A DNA stretch of 64,000 bases from Catalinimonas sp038039535 (GCF_038039535.1 NZ_JBBPHP010000004.1:124001-188000), one strand, 5' to 3'; shown: positions 1-9,632, counted from the stretch's first letter. Notes: generated by a model not told the origin, from the letters alone. Numbers and translations: made by a program.

Positions 1-2
1 TG

Positions 3-2552
3 CATGAGCACCATTGCTCCGAGGGTGCTCCGGGTGGTTTTTTTCTCCGGGTAAAAGATGGCACCTGGATGGGGCATGTGATTGAGCATATCGCTTTAGA
101 AATACAGACTCTGGCCGGAATGGACGTGGGTTTCGGCCGTACCCGCTCCTATGGAGAGAAAGGAGTATATCAGGTGGTATTCGCTTATATGGAAGAAGAA
201 GCGGGTTGCTATGCAGCCAAAGCTGCCGTACGCATTGCAGAAGCCCTGATCGCTGAGCAGCCCTATTCCCTGGAAGAGGATATCCAAAAAATGAAAGAAC
301 TGCGGGAGCAGGAACGCCTTGGTCCCAGCACCGGTGCTATCATTGACGAAGCGGTATCCAGAGGAATTCCCTGGATCAGGCTAAACCAACAGTCATTATG
401 CCAGCTGGGTTATGGTGCTAACCAGAAGCGAATACAGGCAACCGTGACCAGCCAAACCAGCAGCATCAGCGTAGAACTGGCATGTGATAAGACCGATACC
501 AAACACTTATTGGAACAGTCTGAAATACCTGTACCCAAAGGAAGCATCATCCATAATATGGCAGAGCTAAAATCAGCGGTCCAGAAACTTGGTTATCCCC
601 TGGCAATTAAGCCTATCAATGGAAATCACGGAAGGGGAATCACCGCGGATATTACTCATTGGGAAACGGCCAGGCAGGCTTTTACTGAAGCGCAGCAGGT
701 CTCCAAAGCAGTGATAATAGAAAAGCATATTGAAGGAGACGACTACCGTTTACTGGTCATCAATCACAAGCTGGTAGCCGCTGCCAAACGCTCACCAGCC
801 CATGTAGTAGGAAATGGCAAAGACAGCATTCAGCAGTTGATAGACGAGATAAACCTGGATCCACGCCGAGGCTATGGGCATGAAAAAGTGCTTACCGCTA
901 TCAAAGTAGACTCCATGACCAGAAACATACTGAAGGCTGAAGGATATACTTTAGAAACTGTACTGCCCCAGGGAAAATTGCTTAAGCTGAAAGATACCGC
1001 CAACCTGAGCACCGGAGGCACTGCGACTGATGTCACGCATAAAGTGCATCCTGAAAATGAGTTCATGGCCGAACGAATTTCTAAAATCATCGGCCTGGAT
1101 ATATGTGGTATTGATGTCATGACTACAGATATAAGCCTTCCTCTGGCAAAAACAGGAGGTGCAATACTGGAAGTTAATGCTGCTCCTGGGTTTCGTATGC
1201 ACTTATCTCCTACTTACGGTCTGCCTCGTAATGTTGCGGCCCCAGTCATTGACATGCTCTACCCTCCCGGCTCTTCTTACCGTATTCCCATCGTGGCCAT
1301 CACCGGTACCAATGGTAAAACTACCACTACCCGGCTTATTGCCCATATGATGAAAATGTACGGCTACAAAGTAGGCTTTACTACTACCGATGGTATTTAT
1401 GTGAACAATCACCTTCAGATGAAGGGAGATTGTACCGGTCCGAAAAGTGCTCAGTTTGTACTCAAAGACCCTATCGTTAATTATGCGGTGCTTGAAGTAG
1501 CACGCGGTGGCTTGTTGCGTGCCGGACTGGGATTTGACCAATGTGATATCGGGATAGTGACCAATATCAGTGCTGATCATCTGGGGCTAAAGGGCATACA
1601 TAGCATGGAGCAGCTGGCCCGCGTAAAATCTGTGATACCGGAATCAGTGCATAAAGATGGGTATGCCATCCTCAATGCAGATGATGACCTGGTGTATGGA
1701 ATGGGTGAATCCCTGGAATGCCAGGTAGCTTTGTTTTCTCTTAACGAACAAAACCCTCGTATTCAGGAGCATATCCATAAGGGCGGACTTGCCGCAGTTT
1801 GGGAAAACGGGTACATCACCATCTGCAAAGGAGAATGGAAACTCAGGGTAACTAAAGCCATCAATGTTCCATTGACTTTTGGAGGAAAGGCGACCTTCAT
1901 GATTCAGAATTTACTACCCGCCGTACTCACAGGTATCATCAATAAGCTTACTATTGAAGACATTCGGTCAGCGCTGGAATCTTTTGCACCTTCTCCTTCA
2001 CAGACTCCCGGCAGACTCAATATGTTTACCTTCAAAAACTTTCGCTTTCTGCTGGACTATGCCCACAACCCTGCCGGTCTCAGGGCTCTGCAAGGTTTGA
2101 TCAACAAGCTGGAGAGTAATCATAAAGTAGGCATCATTACAGGCATTGGAGACCGGCGCAGAGAGGATACCGAGGAAGTTGGCCGTATAGCTTCTGAAAT
2201 GTTTGACGAAATCATCATTCGGATAGATCGGGATCTGCGGGGCAAAACCCAGGATGAAATTTCTGAGATGCTGATTGCAGGCATTCATAAGATAGACAAG
2301 CACAAAAAAATAAGCATAATTCCCAGCGAGGCTGAAGCAATTGACCATGCTATTCATAATGCCAAGCCGGGTTCACTGATTGTACTTTGTACTGATGCCA
2401 TTGCAGAAGCCGTGGCAAAGGTAATGGAGTATAAAGAAGAAGAAGCCCAAAGACTATATCAGATTTCAGCCCAAGAGCTTCAGAATGTCATGGGAATAAG
2501 TGATGAAGCATTCAGTACTACTGAATTAAAACCGGAGCCTCCAATCCCGTAA
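3..2552 (+). CDS. cphA: Cyanophycin synthetase, 5' end outside window
   Basis: Polymerises aspartate and arginine into cyanophycin (multi-L-arginyl-poly-L-aspartate) using ATP, in the cytoplasm. The frame is open from base 3 with family-typical residues (EHHCSEGAPGGFF) before the first ATG at 69, so the gene begins upstream of the window and the ATG at 69 is internal. The visible 849 residues hold the end of the N-terminal domain (GHVIEHIALEIQTLAGMDVGFGR), an ATP-grasp domain (roughly nt 480-1250) and a Mur-ligase-like domain whose P-loop GTNGKT is at about nt 1305-1322, followed by the Mur C-terminal domain (DYAHNPAGL). Length fits a nearly complete CphA of about 870-900 residues. The enzyme family is certain; the partner cyanophycinase would be expected upstream and is not visible. 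Confidence 0.96.
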   Translation, partial: HEHHCSEGAPGGFFLRVKDGTWMGHVIEHIALEIQTLAGMDVGFGRTRSYGEKGVYQVVFAYMEEEAGCYAAKAAVRIAEALIAEQPYSLEEDIQKMKELREQERLGPSTGAIIDEAVSRGIPWIRLNQQSLCQLGYGANQKRIQATVTSQTSSISVELACDKTDTKHLLEQSEIPVPKGSIIHNMAELKSAVQKLGYPLAIKPINGNHGRGITADITHWETARQAFTEAQQVSKAVIIEKHIEGDDYRLLVINHKLVAAAKRSPAHVVGNGKDSIQQLIDEINLDPRRGYGHEKVLTAIKVDSMTRNILKAEGYTLETVLPQGKLLKLKDTANLSTGGTATDVTHKVHPENEFMAERISKIIGLDICGIDVMTTDISLPLAKTGGAILEVNAAPGFRMHLSPTYGLPRNVAAPVIDMLYPPGSSYRIPIVAITGTNGKTTTTRLIAHMMKMYGYKVGFTTTDGIYVNNHLQMKGDCTGPKSAQFVLKDPIVNYAVLEVARGGLLRAGLGFDQCDIGIVTNISADHLGLKGIHSMEQLARVKSVIPESVHKDGYAILNADDDLVYGMGESLECQVALFSLNEQNPRIQEHIHKGGLAAVWENGYITICKGEWKLRVTKAINVPLTFGGKATFMIQNLLPAVLTGIINKLTIEDIRSALESFAPSPSQTPGRLNMFTFKNFRFLLDYAHNPAGLRALQGLINKLESNHKVGIITGIGDRRREDTEEVGRIASEMFDEIIIRIDRDLRGKTQDEISEMLIAGIHKIDKHKKISIIPSEAEAIDHAIHNAKPGSLIVLCTDAIAEAVAKVMEYKEEEAQRLYQISAQELQNVMGISDEAFSTTELKPEPPIP

Positions 2553-2722
2553 TGTAGTGATACTTAACCATATGAATTGATTTATGGATGATATACATCA
2601 CAAACATTAAGGAATCGTTCTAAAGTTTAGGCTGGTTTTCCTAAGACCAACACCTCTTAATTTATTTTTCAAGTGAAATCCAATCCAGACCTCACTTACG
2701 TAAGTTGTGTAAAATCTATGTT

Positions 2723-2881
2723 ATGGAAAAAGTTTTGGAAAGACCTGCTCATATTGCCATTCAGCATCATATTCGTACGTTATCAGAAATCAAAGCCAGT
2801 TATGAGAAGAATATAGCCGGTGCTTTGGAAGCTATTCAAAGCACCCATCATATGAAAGACAGCTTTAAAACCCCTTTTTAG
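2723..2881 (+). CDS. Small hypothetical protein, 52 aa
   Basis: A short ORF of 52 residues starting MEKVLERPAHIAIQHHI and ending KDSFKTPF. It is rich in His, Lys and Glu and reads as a single helix-forming stretch without signal peptide or membrane segment. It follows cphA by 170 bases on the same strand and ends 26 bases before the convergent SDR gene stop. No clear ribosome binding site is seen, which is common in Bacteroidota. I do not recognise a family. It could be a real small gene or a chance ORF. Confidence 0.4.
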   Translation: MEKVLERPAHIAIQHHIRTLSEIKASYEKNIAGALEAIQSTHHMKDSFKTPF

Positions 2882-2907
2882 TACATCATGATCTTGAAAA
2901 GTCTTTT

Positions 2908-3726
2908 CTAAACTCCACTGAAAGAGCTAAACCCTCCGTCTACCGGAATAATGGTACCCGTCACAAATTTGGAAGCATCACTGCACAGGTAGAGCACTGC
3001 ACCATTTAGTTCTTCCGCCTCTCCAAAACGCTGCATGGGCGTATTTTTGATGATGGTTTCTCCCCGCTGGGTCAATGAACCGTCTTCATTGGTCAATAGT
3101 CTTTCATTTTGCTTACCAATAAAAAAGCCGGGAGCTATTGCGTTCACCCGTATGCCATCTCCAAATTTCATGGACATTTCCATCGCCATCCATTTGGTAA
3201 ACATGTCTATTCCTGCCTTGGCGATAGAGTAGCCCAGCACTCTGGTAATGGAATGGGTAGCCGCCATAGAAGAAATATTGATGATACTGCCGGATTTTTG
3301 CTCGGCCATAGCCTTCCCAAAGACCAGCGTAGGCAATACCGAACCCATCAGGTTGAGGTCCAGGACTTTCTTCAGTGCATCAACCGATACATCAAAGACG
3401 GTTTGCTCAGGAGATACGGTAGCCCCCGGCATATTGCCCCCGGCCGCATTGATCAGTACATCTATTCTTCCCCATTTCTCTAAAATTTTCTGATTGACTT
3501 CTTCCAGACTTTCTCTGGAGGTCACATCACAGGCAAATCCAACTACATCGTCTCCCAAGGCTTTCAGCTCTTCTACTCTTTTACTGGCAGAAGACTCATG
3601 CAAGCTCAGAATCGCGATCTTGGCCCCCTGTTCCAGTAATGCTTTCGCCATAGCGCCTCCCAGTACACCTCCGCCGCCGGGAATCACGATGACTTTTCCT
3701 TTTACGTCAAATAGGTTATTGTTCAT
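2908..3726 (-). CDS. SDR oxidoreductase, D-mannonate oxidoreductase (UxuB/YjmF)-like
   Basis: A 272-residue classical short-chain dehydrogenase. It has an N-terminal Rossmann glycine motif (PGGGGVLGG, residues 16-24), the NNAG-equivalent INAAGG, catalytic serine in NISSMAA and YSIAK as the YxxxK pair. The overall pattern, with the long segment RLLTNEDGSLTQRGE and the ending PVDGGFSSFSGV, resembles SDR-type fructuronate reductases (B. subtilis YjmF/UxuB), which interconvert fructuronate and mannonate with NAD(P)H. It is the last gene of the minus-strand TRAP operon, 113 bases after dctM. That position supports a role in hexuronate catabolism after import. The glycine motif begins with P instead of the usual T. 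SDR family is certain; the substrate is inferred from resemblance and context. Confidence 0.8.
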   Translation of the reverse strand: MNNNLFDVKGKVIVIPGGGGVLGGAMAKALLEQGAKIAILSLHESSASKRVEELKALGDDVVGFACDVTSRESLEEVNQKILEKWGRIDVLINAAGGNMPGATVSPEQTVFDVSVDALKKVLDLNLMGSVLPTLVFGKAMAEQKSGSIINISSMAATHSITRVLGYSIAKAGIDMFTKWMAMEMSMKFGDGIRVNAIAPGFFIGKQNERLLTNEDGSLTQRGETIIKNTPMQRFGEAEELNGAVLYLCSDASKFVTGTIIPVDGGFSSFSGV

Positions 3727-3750
3727 GCTTCTTTTATTTAAGTTTTAATG

Positions 3751-3839
3751 ATTTGGCTGGAAGATGGAAGTAGGAAGTCCGAAGAGGAAAATAAATCAAA
3801 ACTTCAAGCTTCCAGCCCCCTACTTCCTCCTCTCTACTT
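3751..3839. repeat. Purine/pyrimidine-rich intergenic repeat
   Basis: The gap between dctM and the SDR gene is filled by purine-rich words (GGCTGGAAG, GGAAGTAGGAAGT) followed after about 25 bases by their pyrimidine complements (CTTCCAGCC, CTACTTCC). The complementary words could fold the transcript into a large imperfect hairpin. It lies inside the operon, so it may attenuate transcription or protect the mRNA end before the last gene. Confidence 0.5.
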
Positions 3840-5138
3840 CTAAAATCCAAATTGTCTGGGTAGCCAAAGACTGATCTCCGGTATGTAGGTTACCAGCATC
3901 AGTACGATGATCATGGCAATAAAAAAGGGCAACAATGGCCGGACGACTGATTGTATTTTGATATTGGCTACGCTACAACCGATGAACAGTACTGTTCCTA
4001 CCGGTGGCGTACATAAGCCTACACAAAGGTTCATGATCAGCACGATACCGAAATGTACCGGGTCTATGCCCAACTGTTGCGTTACTACCGGTAAAAAGAT
4101 AGGTGTAAAGATCAGTACCGCTGGCGTCATATCCATAAATACCCCCACAAAGAGTAGTATAATGTTAATGATGAGCAGAATGAGAAAAGGGCTGTCGCTA
4201 AGCTGTAGAAGTGCTTCGCTTACGTTCTGAGGAATTTCTTCAAAAGCCATTACCCAGGATAAGCCAATGGAAGCAGCCACCATCAGCAGTACAATACAGG
4301 TAGTCAGGGTGGTTCGGATCAGAATTCCCGGCAGATCACTCCAGCTAATTTCCCGATAGATAAAAGCCAGTACCAGACAATAAATCACCGCCACACCTGA
4401 TGCTTCAGTTGCGGTAAATACTCCTGCTACGATACCACCCAAAATGATCACCAGCAGCAATAAGCTAGGCAAAGCCGCCAGTAATTTGTAGATACCTTCT
4501 TTCAAGGGCACTTTATCACCGGTTGGATAATTATGCCGGTAGGCATGCGCGGCCGCAAAGCCAATGAGGGCAATACCTGTTAAAACGCCGGGAATGTATC
4601 CAGCCAGGAATAAGGCTGCGATAGAAACTCCACCACTCGCCAGCGAATAAATAATCAGAATATTGCTGGGAGGAATGACTAAGCCCGTAGTGGCCGATGA
4701 AATATTGACTGCTGCACTGAAATTTTCATTATAGCCTTCCTTCTTCATACGAGGATGCATAATGGTACCGATAGCAGATGCCGCAGCTCCGGCAGAACCG
4801 GATATGGCTCCGAAAAGCATATTTGCCAGAATATTTACCACTGCCAGACCTCCCGGCAGACGGCCAACGATTACTTTGGCAAACTCTATCAGGCGGGTGG
4901 CGATTCCTCCGGTATTCATCAACTGTCCTGCCAGTATGAATAAGGGAATTGCCAAAAGCGTAAAGCTATCCAAACCGGTCGCCATTCGCTGAGCAAAAGT
5001 GGTAACAGCAGGCAAATAATCTATGGACAATAACATTGTGATGATACCCGCCAGACCGATGCAGTAGGCGATAGGTACTCCGATAGCGATAAAAAAGACA
5101 AAAGTGATGACCAGTACTAAGACTTCAAAAACCTCCAT
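3840..5138 (-). CDS. dctM: TRAP transporter large permease (DctM)
   Basis: The 432-residue inner-membrane channel subunit of a tripartite ATP-independent periplasmic transporter, which drives solute uptake with a sodium or proton gradient. The protein is a chain of about 12 hydrophobic segments. It has family signatures such as AIPLFILAGQLMNTGG near residue 62 and GAISGSAGAAASAIG near residue 110, with DMTPAVLIFTPIFLPV and GLCTPPVGTVLF towards the C-terminus. Its ATG overlaps the dctQ stop by one base at 5138, so both are co-translated. In this locus it most likely carries a sugar acid such as glucuronate. That substrate is an inference from the GH67 and UxuB-like neighbours. Confidence 0.93.
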   Translation of the reverse strand: MEVFEVLVLVITFVFFIAIGVPIAYCIGLAGIITMLLSIDYLPAVTTFAQRMATGLDSFTLLAIPLFILAGQLMNTGGIATRLIEFAKVIVGRLPGGLAVVNILANMLFGAISGSAGAAASAIGTIMHPRMKKEGYNENFSAAVNISSATTGLVIPPSNILIIYSLASGGVSIAALFLAGYIPGVLTGIALIGFAAAHAYRHNYPTGDKVPLKEGIYKLLAALPSLLLLVIILGGIVAGVFTATEASGVAVIYCLVLAFIYREISWSDLPGILIRTTLTTCIVLLMVAASIGLSWVMAFEEIPQNVSEALLQLSDSPFLILLIINIILLFVGVFMDMTPAVLIFTPIFLPVVTQQLGIDPVHFGIVLIMNLCVGLCTPPVGTVLFIGCSVANIKIQSVVRPLLPFFIAMIIVLMLVTYIPEISLWLPRQFGF

Positions 5139-5614
5139 TATTGCGTTGCTGTGTGTAGTTCGTTGTATGTATTATCAATTGAATAGTAGGCGATGAGCAG
5201 CCCGGAAATGGGTACTACCAGATAGACATAACCCAGGGAAACCTGCAGAGAAGCGGATACCTGTCCGAAGATGAAGCTGGTATATACCAACCATACTCCG
5301 CCTACGCCTAGTACGCCCAGGGCGAAAGCCACTACGAAAAAGTTGATCAGCAGATCCATATACCTTTTGGTTTTGGGAGTCAAGCTGCCTGAAATAAGGT
5401 CAATGGCGAGGTGCTGTTTTTCTCCGGTGGCATAAGCTGAGCCTAAAAGTCCTACCCAAACAAGAAGGAAGCCCGCCAGCTCATCGGTAAAGCCCAGGGG
5501 TGATTGGAACAAATAACGGCTCACTACCTGTAAGCTCACATCCAAGACGATCACCGTCATCAATATGATCAATATCCATCTTACAATCTGGTCTATTATG
5601 TATCTAAATCTCAT
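5138..5614 (-). CDS. dctQ: TRAP transporter small permease (DctQ)
   Basis: A 158-residue membrane protein with four predicted transmembrane segments, the usual size and topology of DctQ subunits. The segment GFTDELAGFLLVWVGLLGSA (about residues 41-60) matches the family signature around the second helix. It pairs with DctM in the inner membrane. It starts six bases after dctP and overlaps dctM, so the order dctP-dctQ-dctM is the standard one for TRAP operons. Confidence 0.92.
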   Translation of the reverse strand: MRFRYIIDQIVRWILIILMTVIVLDVSLQVVSRYLFQSPLGFTDELAGFLLVWVGLLGSAYATGEKQHLAIDLISGSLTPKTKRYMDLLINFFVVAFALGVLGVGGVWLVYTSFIFGQVSASLQVSLGYVYLVVPISGLLIAYYSIDNTYNELHTATQ

Positions 5615-5620
5615 AGTGTA

Positions 5621-6607
5621 TTATTGTACCGCTCTGATTCTTTGGATAAGGGAGTATAGTTTTTCGTTATTTCTAAAATCTTCGTACACAGTTTGCACCT
5701 CTTGCTGGAAAGGGGCTTTTTCGGGATAGTTGATTTCCACTCCGGCAGCCTTTACGGCTTCCATCGCTTCCTGCTCTGATTCTTCCCACAATACCCGCTG
5801 CCGTTCTACTGATTCCTGCGCTGCTTCCAGCACCCACTGCTGCTCTTCTTCACTCAGTTTGTTCCAGACAATCTGGCTGATGAGAAACACATCCGGCACC
5901 TGTGTATGTTGATCAATAGAATAGTATTTGCAGACTTCGTAATGACGCGAAAGGTAAAAGCTGGGCGGGTTATTTTCAGCAGCATCTACTACACCACTTT
6001 GTAAGGCGGTATACAGTTCACCCCAGGAGATAGGGGTAGGTGAACCTCCCATGGCCTGCACCATCTCAATAGCAGTATTACTTTTCATCACCCTCACCTT
6101 CATGCCTTCCAGATCTGAAGGCGTGTTGATAGGACGTTCTTTGGTATAAAAGCTACGATAGCCGGAATCGTAAAAGCCTAAACCTTTAAGCCAATATTTT
6201 TCCCCTGACTGGAGTATTTCTTGGCCAATTTCTCCGTCCAGTACTTTGAAGGCATGCGCTTTACTTTCAAATAAGTAGGGTAATCCCAGCACTTTATATT
6301 CTTCCGCAAAGCTTTCCATTACAGCAGCTGATACTTTGGTCATGGCGAGACTACCAAACTGCAGCATCTCCAGACATTCTCTCTCCGCCCCCAGCTGCTC
6401 ACTCGGATAAATCTTAAGTTGCATTTTACCCTGAGATTTTTCTTCCAGACGTTCGGCCATGAATACCATTGCCTTATGCACAGAATGGTCGGCTGACAAG
6501 CCATGACCTAGTCTTAGTACCCGCACGTCCTCATTGTCCTTACAGCCAAAAAATATTAGCAGTACGAAAAGCCAACAGTTTTTTTGTATCACGAATTTTT
6601 TACTCAT
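5621..6607 (-). CDS. dctP: TRAP transporter solute-binding lipoprotein (DctP)
   Basis: A 328-residue periplasmic binding component. The N-terminus has a hydrophobic stretch ending in a lipobox (LIFFGC), so it is predicted to be membrane-anchored by lipid instead of being freely soluble. The mature part has DctP family features: LRLGHGLSADHSVHKAM, QLGAERECLEMLQFGSL and LEGMKVRVM. The arginine of KVRVM is the position that pairs with the substrate carboxylate in this family. SWGELYTALQSGVVDAAENN is another hallmark. It heads the TRAP genes, 71 bases downstream of the lipoprotein oxidoreductase gene. Hexuronates are well-known ligands of related DctP proteins; the ligand here is inferred. Confidence 0.92.
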   Translation of the reverse strand: MSKKFVIQKNCWLFVLLIFFGCKDNEDVRVLRLGHGLSADHSVHKAMVFMAERLEEKSQGKMQLKIYPSEQLGAERECLEMLQFGSLAMTKVSAAVMESFAEEYKVLGLPYLFESKAHAFKVLDGEIGQEILQSGEKYWLKGLGFYDSGYRSFYTKERPINTPSDLEGMKVRVMKSNTAIEMVQAMGGSPTPISWGELYTALQSGVVDAAENNPPSFYLSRHYEVCKYYSIDQHTQVPDVFLISQIVWNKLSEEEQQWVLEAAQESVERQRVLWEESEQEAMEAVKAAGVEINYPEKAPFQQEVQTVYEDFRNNEKLYSLIQRIRAVQ

Positions 6608-6678
6608 CTACATATAATTTTCATACACACAATAATCTACTCAAGAGAAATTCCAGGTCAGCTACTATGAAAAGGTTT

Positions 6679-8109
6679 TTACTTCACCTGCGCTCTGCTC
6701 ATTTCATAAGCCTTCATGGTGATGTAGTACTTGGCGATCATATTGGCTACTTCCCATTCCGGCAGTTCACCTTCTACCAGATAATCCAGGTATTTTTGGG
6801 TTACCTGAGAGAAGTGCGCCTCATGTCCTACTTTGTATTCTTCAGGAATGATGACCTCCCAGCCCGTTTCAGCTTTTTGCATGCTCAGTCCCGGATATTT
6901 GTCACCAAGTGTTTCCATTGCCGATTGCAGTTTCTGCTCAAATTCCTGCTGATCCTCCACGGCAGCGGTAGGCTCAACATAGAGCGTAGGCTTATAATTC
7001 TGCGGCTCGTCCTGACGGATGACCAGATTAGCCAGGCTGCCCCGCATCATAGAATAGTGAGTATCCAGAGCACCCTCAGGGGCCTCAAAATTCCACATGA
7101 CCGATACCTTGCCATGTACACCGCGAGTGGTAAACACAAACTCACCATTGGCATAAGTATTCAGCACCGAATCATCTTCTATGTCTTTTTGCAGGTAATC
7201 GGGATATTCATTGAGGCCGGTTACTCTATTGAACTGTGAAGGTGTTAGTTTTGTGGGCCAATGGCGGGCACTTACCACTTCAGTATTGGCGGTATCAATG
7301 ACTTCTTCGGGAAAACATTCCCAGAGGATCAGGTCTACCAGGTGGGTTGATACATCTACAATACCTTCACCCTGCTGATCAGTATCAAAAAACCAGGCGG
7401 GACGAATGAGTGGGCTACCAGCCACATATTTAAAAAAGTGGTGCACGCTTTCTTTAGAGATGGCAGGGTTTTCAGGGGTACCTTTTTCCAGTTCGCCAAA
7501 GACTTCAGCCACCTGCGCCAGTTCTTTCTGCAGCATGGTCGTGATCTCATAACGCTCGGTCATGATATCATACAGCAGCACACCATTTTCCTGCGCAGTC
7601 TCCAGTGCAGATTTTAATGCGGGATATTCTGAGGGCTTAATAACCATAGGTTTATCTGCCAACACATTGAGCCCTGCCTCTACCGAAGCTTTGATATATT
7701 CGGTTTTCTTGGCGTTGTTTCCGGAAAGTACCACCACATTGCCGGGCTGCTCTTCCATCATTTTTTCAAAGAAGTCCGGTCCGGTGTATACCTCTTCCAC
7801 CCAGGTGGTAGGATTTTCCTCGCGGGTATTAAAGCCTTCAATACGTTGGAGGTGCATTTGCAGATCTTCCCCTTCCGGTGCATACACATGTACTACTGAG
7901 TCTACCTGCTCGTACATAAACTTCTGCACCAGGGCCGCATGAAAATGGCCAGGGTCCAGGGTCATCAGTTTCACTTCTCCGGGGGCTCCTGTAAAGTTGT
8001 TCATCGGACTAGTTTCTTCGGAAGAATTTTCGTTTTCCTGTGGGCCAGCGCATCCTGCCAGTAACATCATAGCTATAGCAAGTGCAAGGAATGGTTGTCG
8101 TAGGTTCAT
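6679..8109 (-). CDS. Gfo/Idh/MocA-family oxidoreductase lipoprotein
   Basis: About 476 residues counted from the ATG at 8109. That start is preferred over the in-frame ATG at 8151 because it gives a clean lipoprotein signal (MNLRQPFLALAIAMMLLAGC). The protein has a Rossmann-type N-terminal domain with VKLMTLDPGHFHAALVQ and a glucose-fructose-oxidoreductase-like fold with VLADKPMVIKPSEYPALK, the conserved D/EKP lysine motif. The C-terminal part resembles the putative oxidoreductase C-terminal domain found in Bacteroidota. As a lipoprotein it acts outside the cytoplasm, probably with a bound nicotinamide cofactor. Substrate unknown; a sugar or sugar-acid derivative is likely from context. It lies 74 bases downstream of the Tat-dependent paralogue and 71 bases upstream of dctP. 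Confidence 0.85.
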   Translation of the reverse strand: MNLRQPFLALAIAMMLLAGCAGPQENENSSEETSPMNNFTGAPGEVKLMTLDPGHFHAALVQKFMYEQVDSVVHVYAPEGEDLQMHLQRIEGFNTREENPTTWVEEVYTGPDFFEKMMEEQPGNVVVLSGNNAKKTEYIKASVEAGLNVLADKPMVIKPSEYPALKSALETAQENGVLLYDIMTERYEITTMLQKELAQVAEVFGELEKGTPENPAISKESVHHFFKYVAGSPLIRPAWFFDTDQQGEGIVDVSTHLVDLILWECFPEEVIDTANTEVVSARHWPTKLTPSQFNRVTGLNEYPDYLQKDIEDDSVLNTYANGEFVFTTRGVHGKVSVMWNFEAPEGALDTHYSMMRGSLANLVIRQDEPQNYKPTLYVEPTAAVEDQQEFEQKLQSAMETLGDKYPGLSMQKAETGWEVIIPEEYKVGHEAHFSQVTQKYLDYLVEGELPEWEVANMIAKYYITMKAYEMSRAQVK

Positions 8110-8183
8110 GTTTTTTTCTTTACAAAATAGTCTGTACAGGTAAGAATTCACAAACCTATACAGGCCATCGTAAAATCAAAGAC

Positions 8184-9632
8184 TTATTTTGCGTAAGTAG
8201 CTTTCAGCGCATCAATATGTTTGTAGCCCCAGGGGTATCTCTGTGAGCGGGCCAGCATAGAGTTAGCCTCATCATCATTTTTGAAACGCTCATTCACCGG
8301 GTCCCAGTAGAGCTTACGGGGTATTTTCATCGCAATGTGTGACACCAGGCAGGCACTGCATGAACGATGCGCTACTTCAGCCGGAGAAATCGTCTCCTTA
8401 CGACTCTTGATGCAGTCCAGCCAGTTGCCATGCTGCTCAGGGCTTTCGTACAGATGGATTTCATCCTCTCCGATTTCAGATTCCAGGATTTTTCTGTCGC
8501 TGGCAGCAAAGGCCTCGGAGGTGCCAAAGTTAGGATCAGAAGAAGTGACCGCCACATTACCCCGGGACACAAATATCCAGCCTTCGGAGCCTTCAAAGCG
8601 TACACCATTGGGATAATCACCACTCACCAGCATGGTGACCCCATTGTCATACTTCGCTGTCACGTTAAAATCTCCGTGCACATTCCACAAGCCAGACTTA
8701 GGGAAGCTAGCCGTAGCTTCCACCTCTACCGGACCGGTATACTCAGTGCCCATACCCCAATGTGCAATATCAATGTGGTGAACGCCCCAGCCGGTGATCA
8801 TACCGGCACCAAACTGCTCACAGCGTAACCAACCCGGACGTGAATAAGGAGACTTATTTTCACCATAAGGTGCCTGCGGATGTACCCGCTTCTCAGTGTA
8901 GTAAACATAAGGCGTAGAACCCAGCCACATGTCATAGTTCAGGTTCTCAGGAATCGGCATTTGCGGCTCTTCCTCTCCTCCGGGATCTCCGGGCAAGCCT
9001 ACCTTTACGGTATGTACTTCTCCGATTCTGCCATTGCGCACCAGTTCGCAGGCCCTCTTAAACTGAGGCCAGGGATCCATGGAGCGCTGCTGGCTACCTA
9101 ATTGAAATACCTGTCCGGTGCGGTGCATAATATTACTCATTGCCCTACCCTCTTCTATGGTGAGAGAAGTAGGCTTCTGTAGATAAATGTCTTTGCCGGC
9201 AAGTGCTGCTTCAATGGCGGGCTGTGCATGCCAGTGGTCAGGCGTACTGATGATGACTGCATCAATGTCAGAGTTGGCAAGCATCTCACGGTAATCGTCA
9301 TACATCTGTACATCCACATAGTTTTTCTTGCCCTTGTTTTCTTCGTACCATCCTTCTATGAAGCGCTTACCATCTTCTTTACGTTTGCTGTCCACATCAC
9401 TCACCGCAATAACTCTGGCTACATCATATTTTAGCGTTTCCGGTAGGTCGTGTCCCCGGGCAATTCTACCGAAGCCAATCTGACCAATGTTGATCTTATT
9501 GCTGGGCGCATTTTTTCCAAAAACCGTAGAAGGTACGATGGTAGGCACTGCAAATGCTCCGGCTACCCCAATCGCAGACTTCTTGAGATAGTCTCTTCTA
9601 CTGATATGATTTTTTTTATTCTTCTGTTGCAT
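8184..9632 (-). CDS. Gfo/Idh/MocA-family oxidoreductase with Tat signal
   Basis: A 482-residue protein beginning with a twin-arginine signal (ISRRDYLKKSAIGVAGAFAVP). A folded, cofactor-loaded enzyme is therefore exported to the periplasm. The N-terminal NAD(P)-binding domain shows INIGQIGFGRIARGHD, AVIISTPDHWHAQPAIEAA and DIYLQKPTSLTIEEGR, where the lysine of QKP is the catalytic position of the family. The C-terminal domain has GWGVHHIDIAHWGMG and ends PWGYKHIDALKATYAK, as in Bacteroidota and Planctomycetes sugar oxidoreductases. Together with the PmoA/ThuA protein upstream and the second oxidoreductase downstream it may form a periplasmic redox pathway for glycosides or sugar acids. The exact reaction cannot be read from sequence. 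Confidence 0.88.
   Translation of the reverse strand: MQQKNKKNHISRRDYLKKSAIGVAGAFAVPTIVPSTVFGKNAPSNKINIGQIGFGRIARGHDLPETLKYDVARVIAVSDVDSKRKEDGKRFIEGWYEENKGKKNYVDVQMYDDYREMLANSDIDAVIISTPDHWHAQPAIEAALAGKDIYLQKPTSLTIEEGRAMSNIMHRTGQVFQLGSQQRSMDPWPQFKRACELVRNGRIGEVHTVKVGLPGDPGGEEEPQMPIPENLNYDMWLGSTPYVYYTEKRVHPQAPYGENKSPYSRPGWLRCEQFGAGMITGWGVHHIDIAHWGMGTEYTGPVEVEATASFPKSGLWNVHGDFNVTAKYDNGVTMLVSGDYPNGVRFEGSEGWIFVSRGNVAVTSSDPNFGTSEAFAASDRKILESEIGEDEIHLYESPEQHGNWLDCIKSRKETISPAEVAHRSCSACLVSHIAMKIPRKLYWDPVNERFKNDDEANSMLARSQRYPWGYKHIDALKATYAK

Noticed and set aside
6469..7239. Plus-strand ORF of 256 codons
   Set aside because: It overlaps dctP and the lipoprotein oxidoreductase on the other strand, has no domain-like sequence and is a shadow frame.
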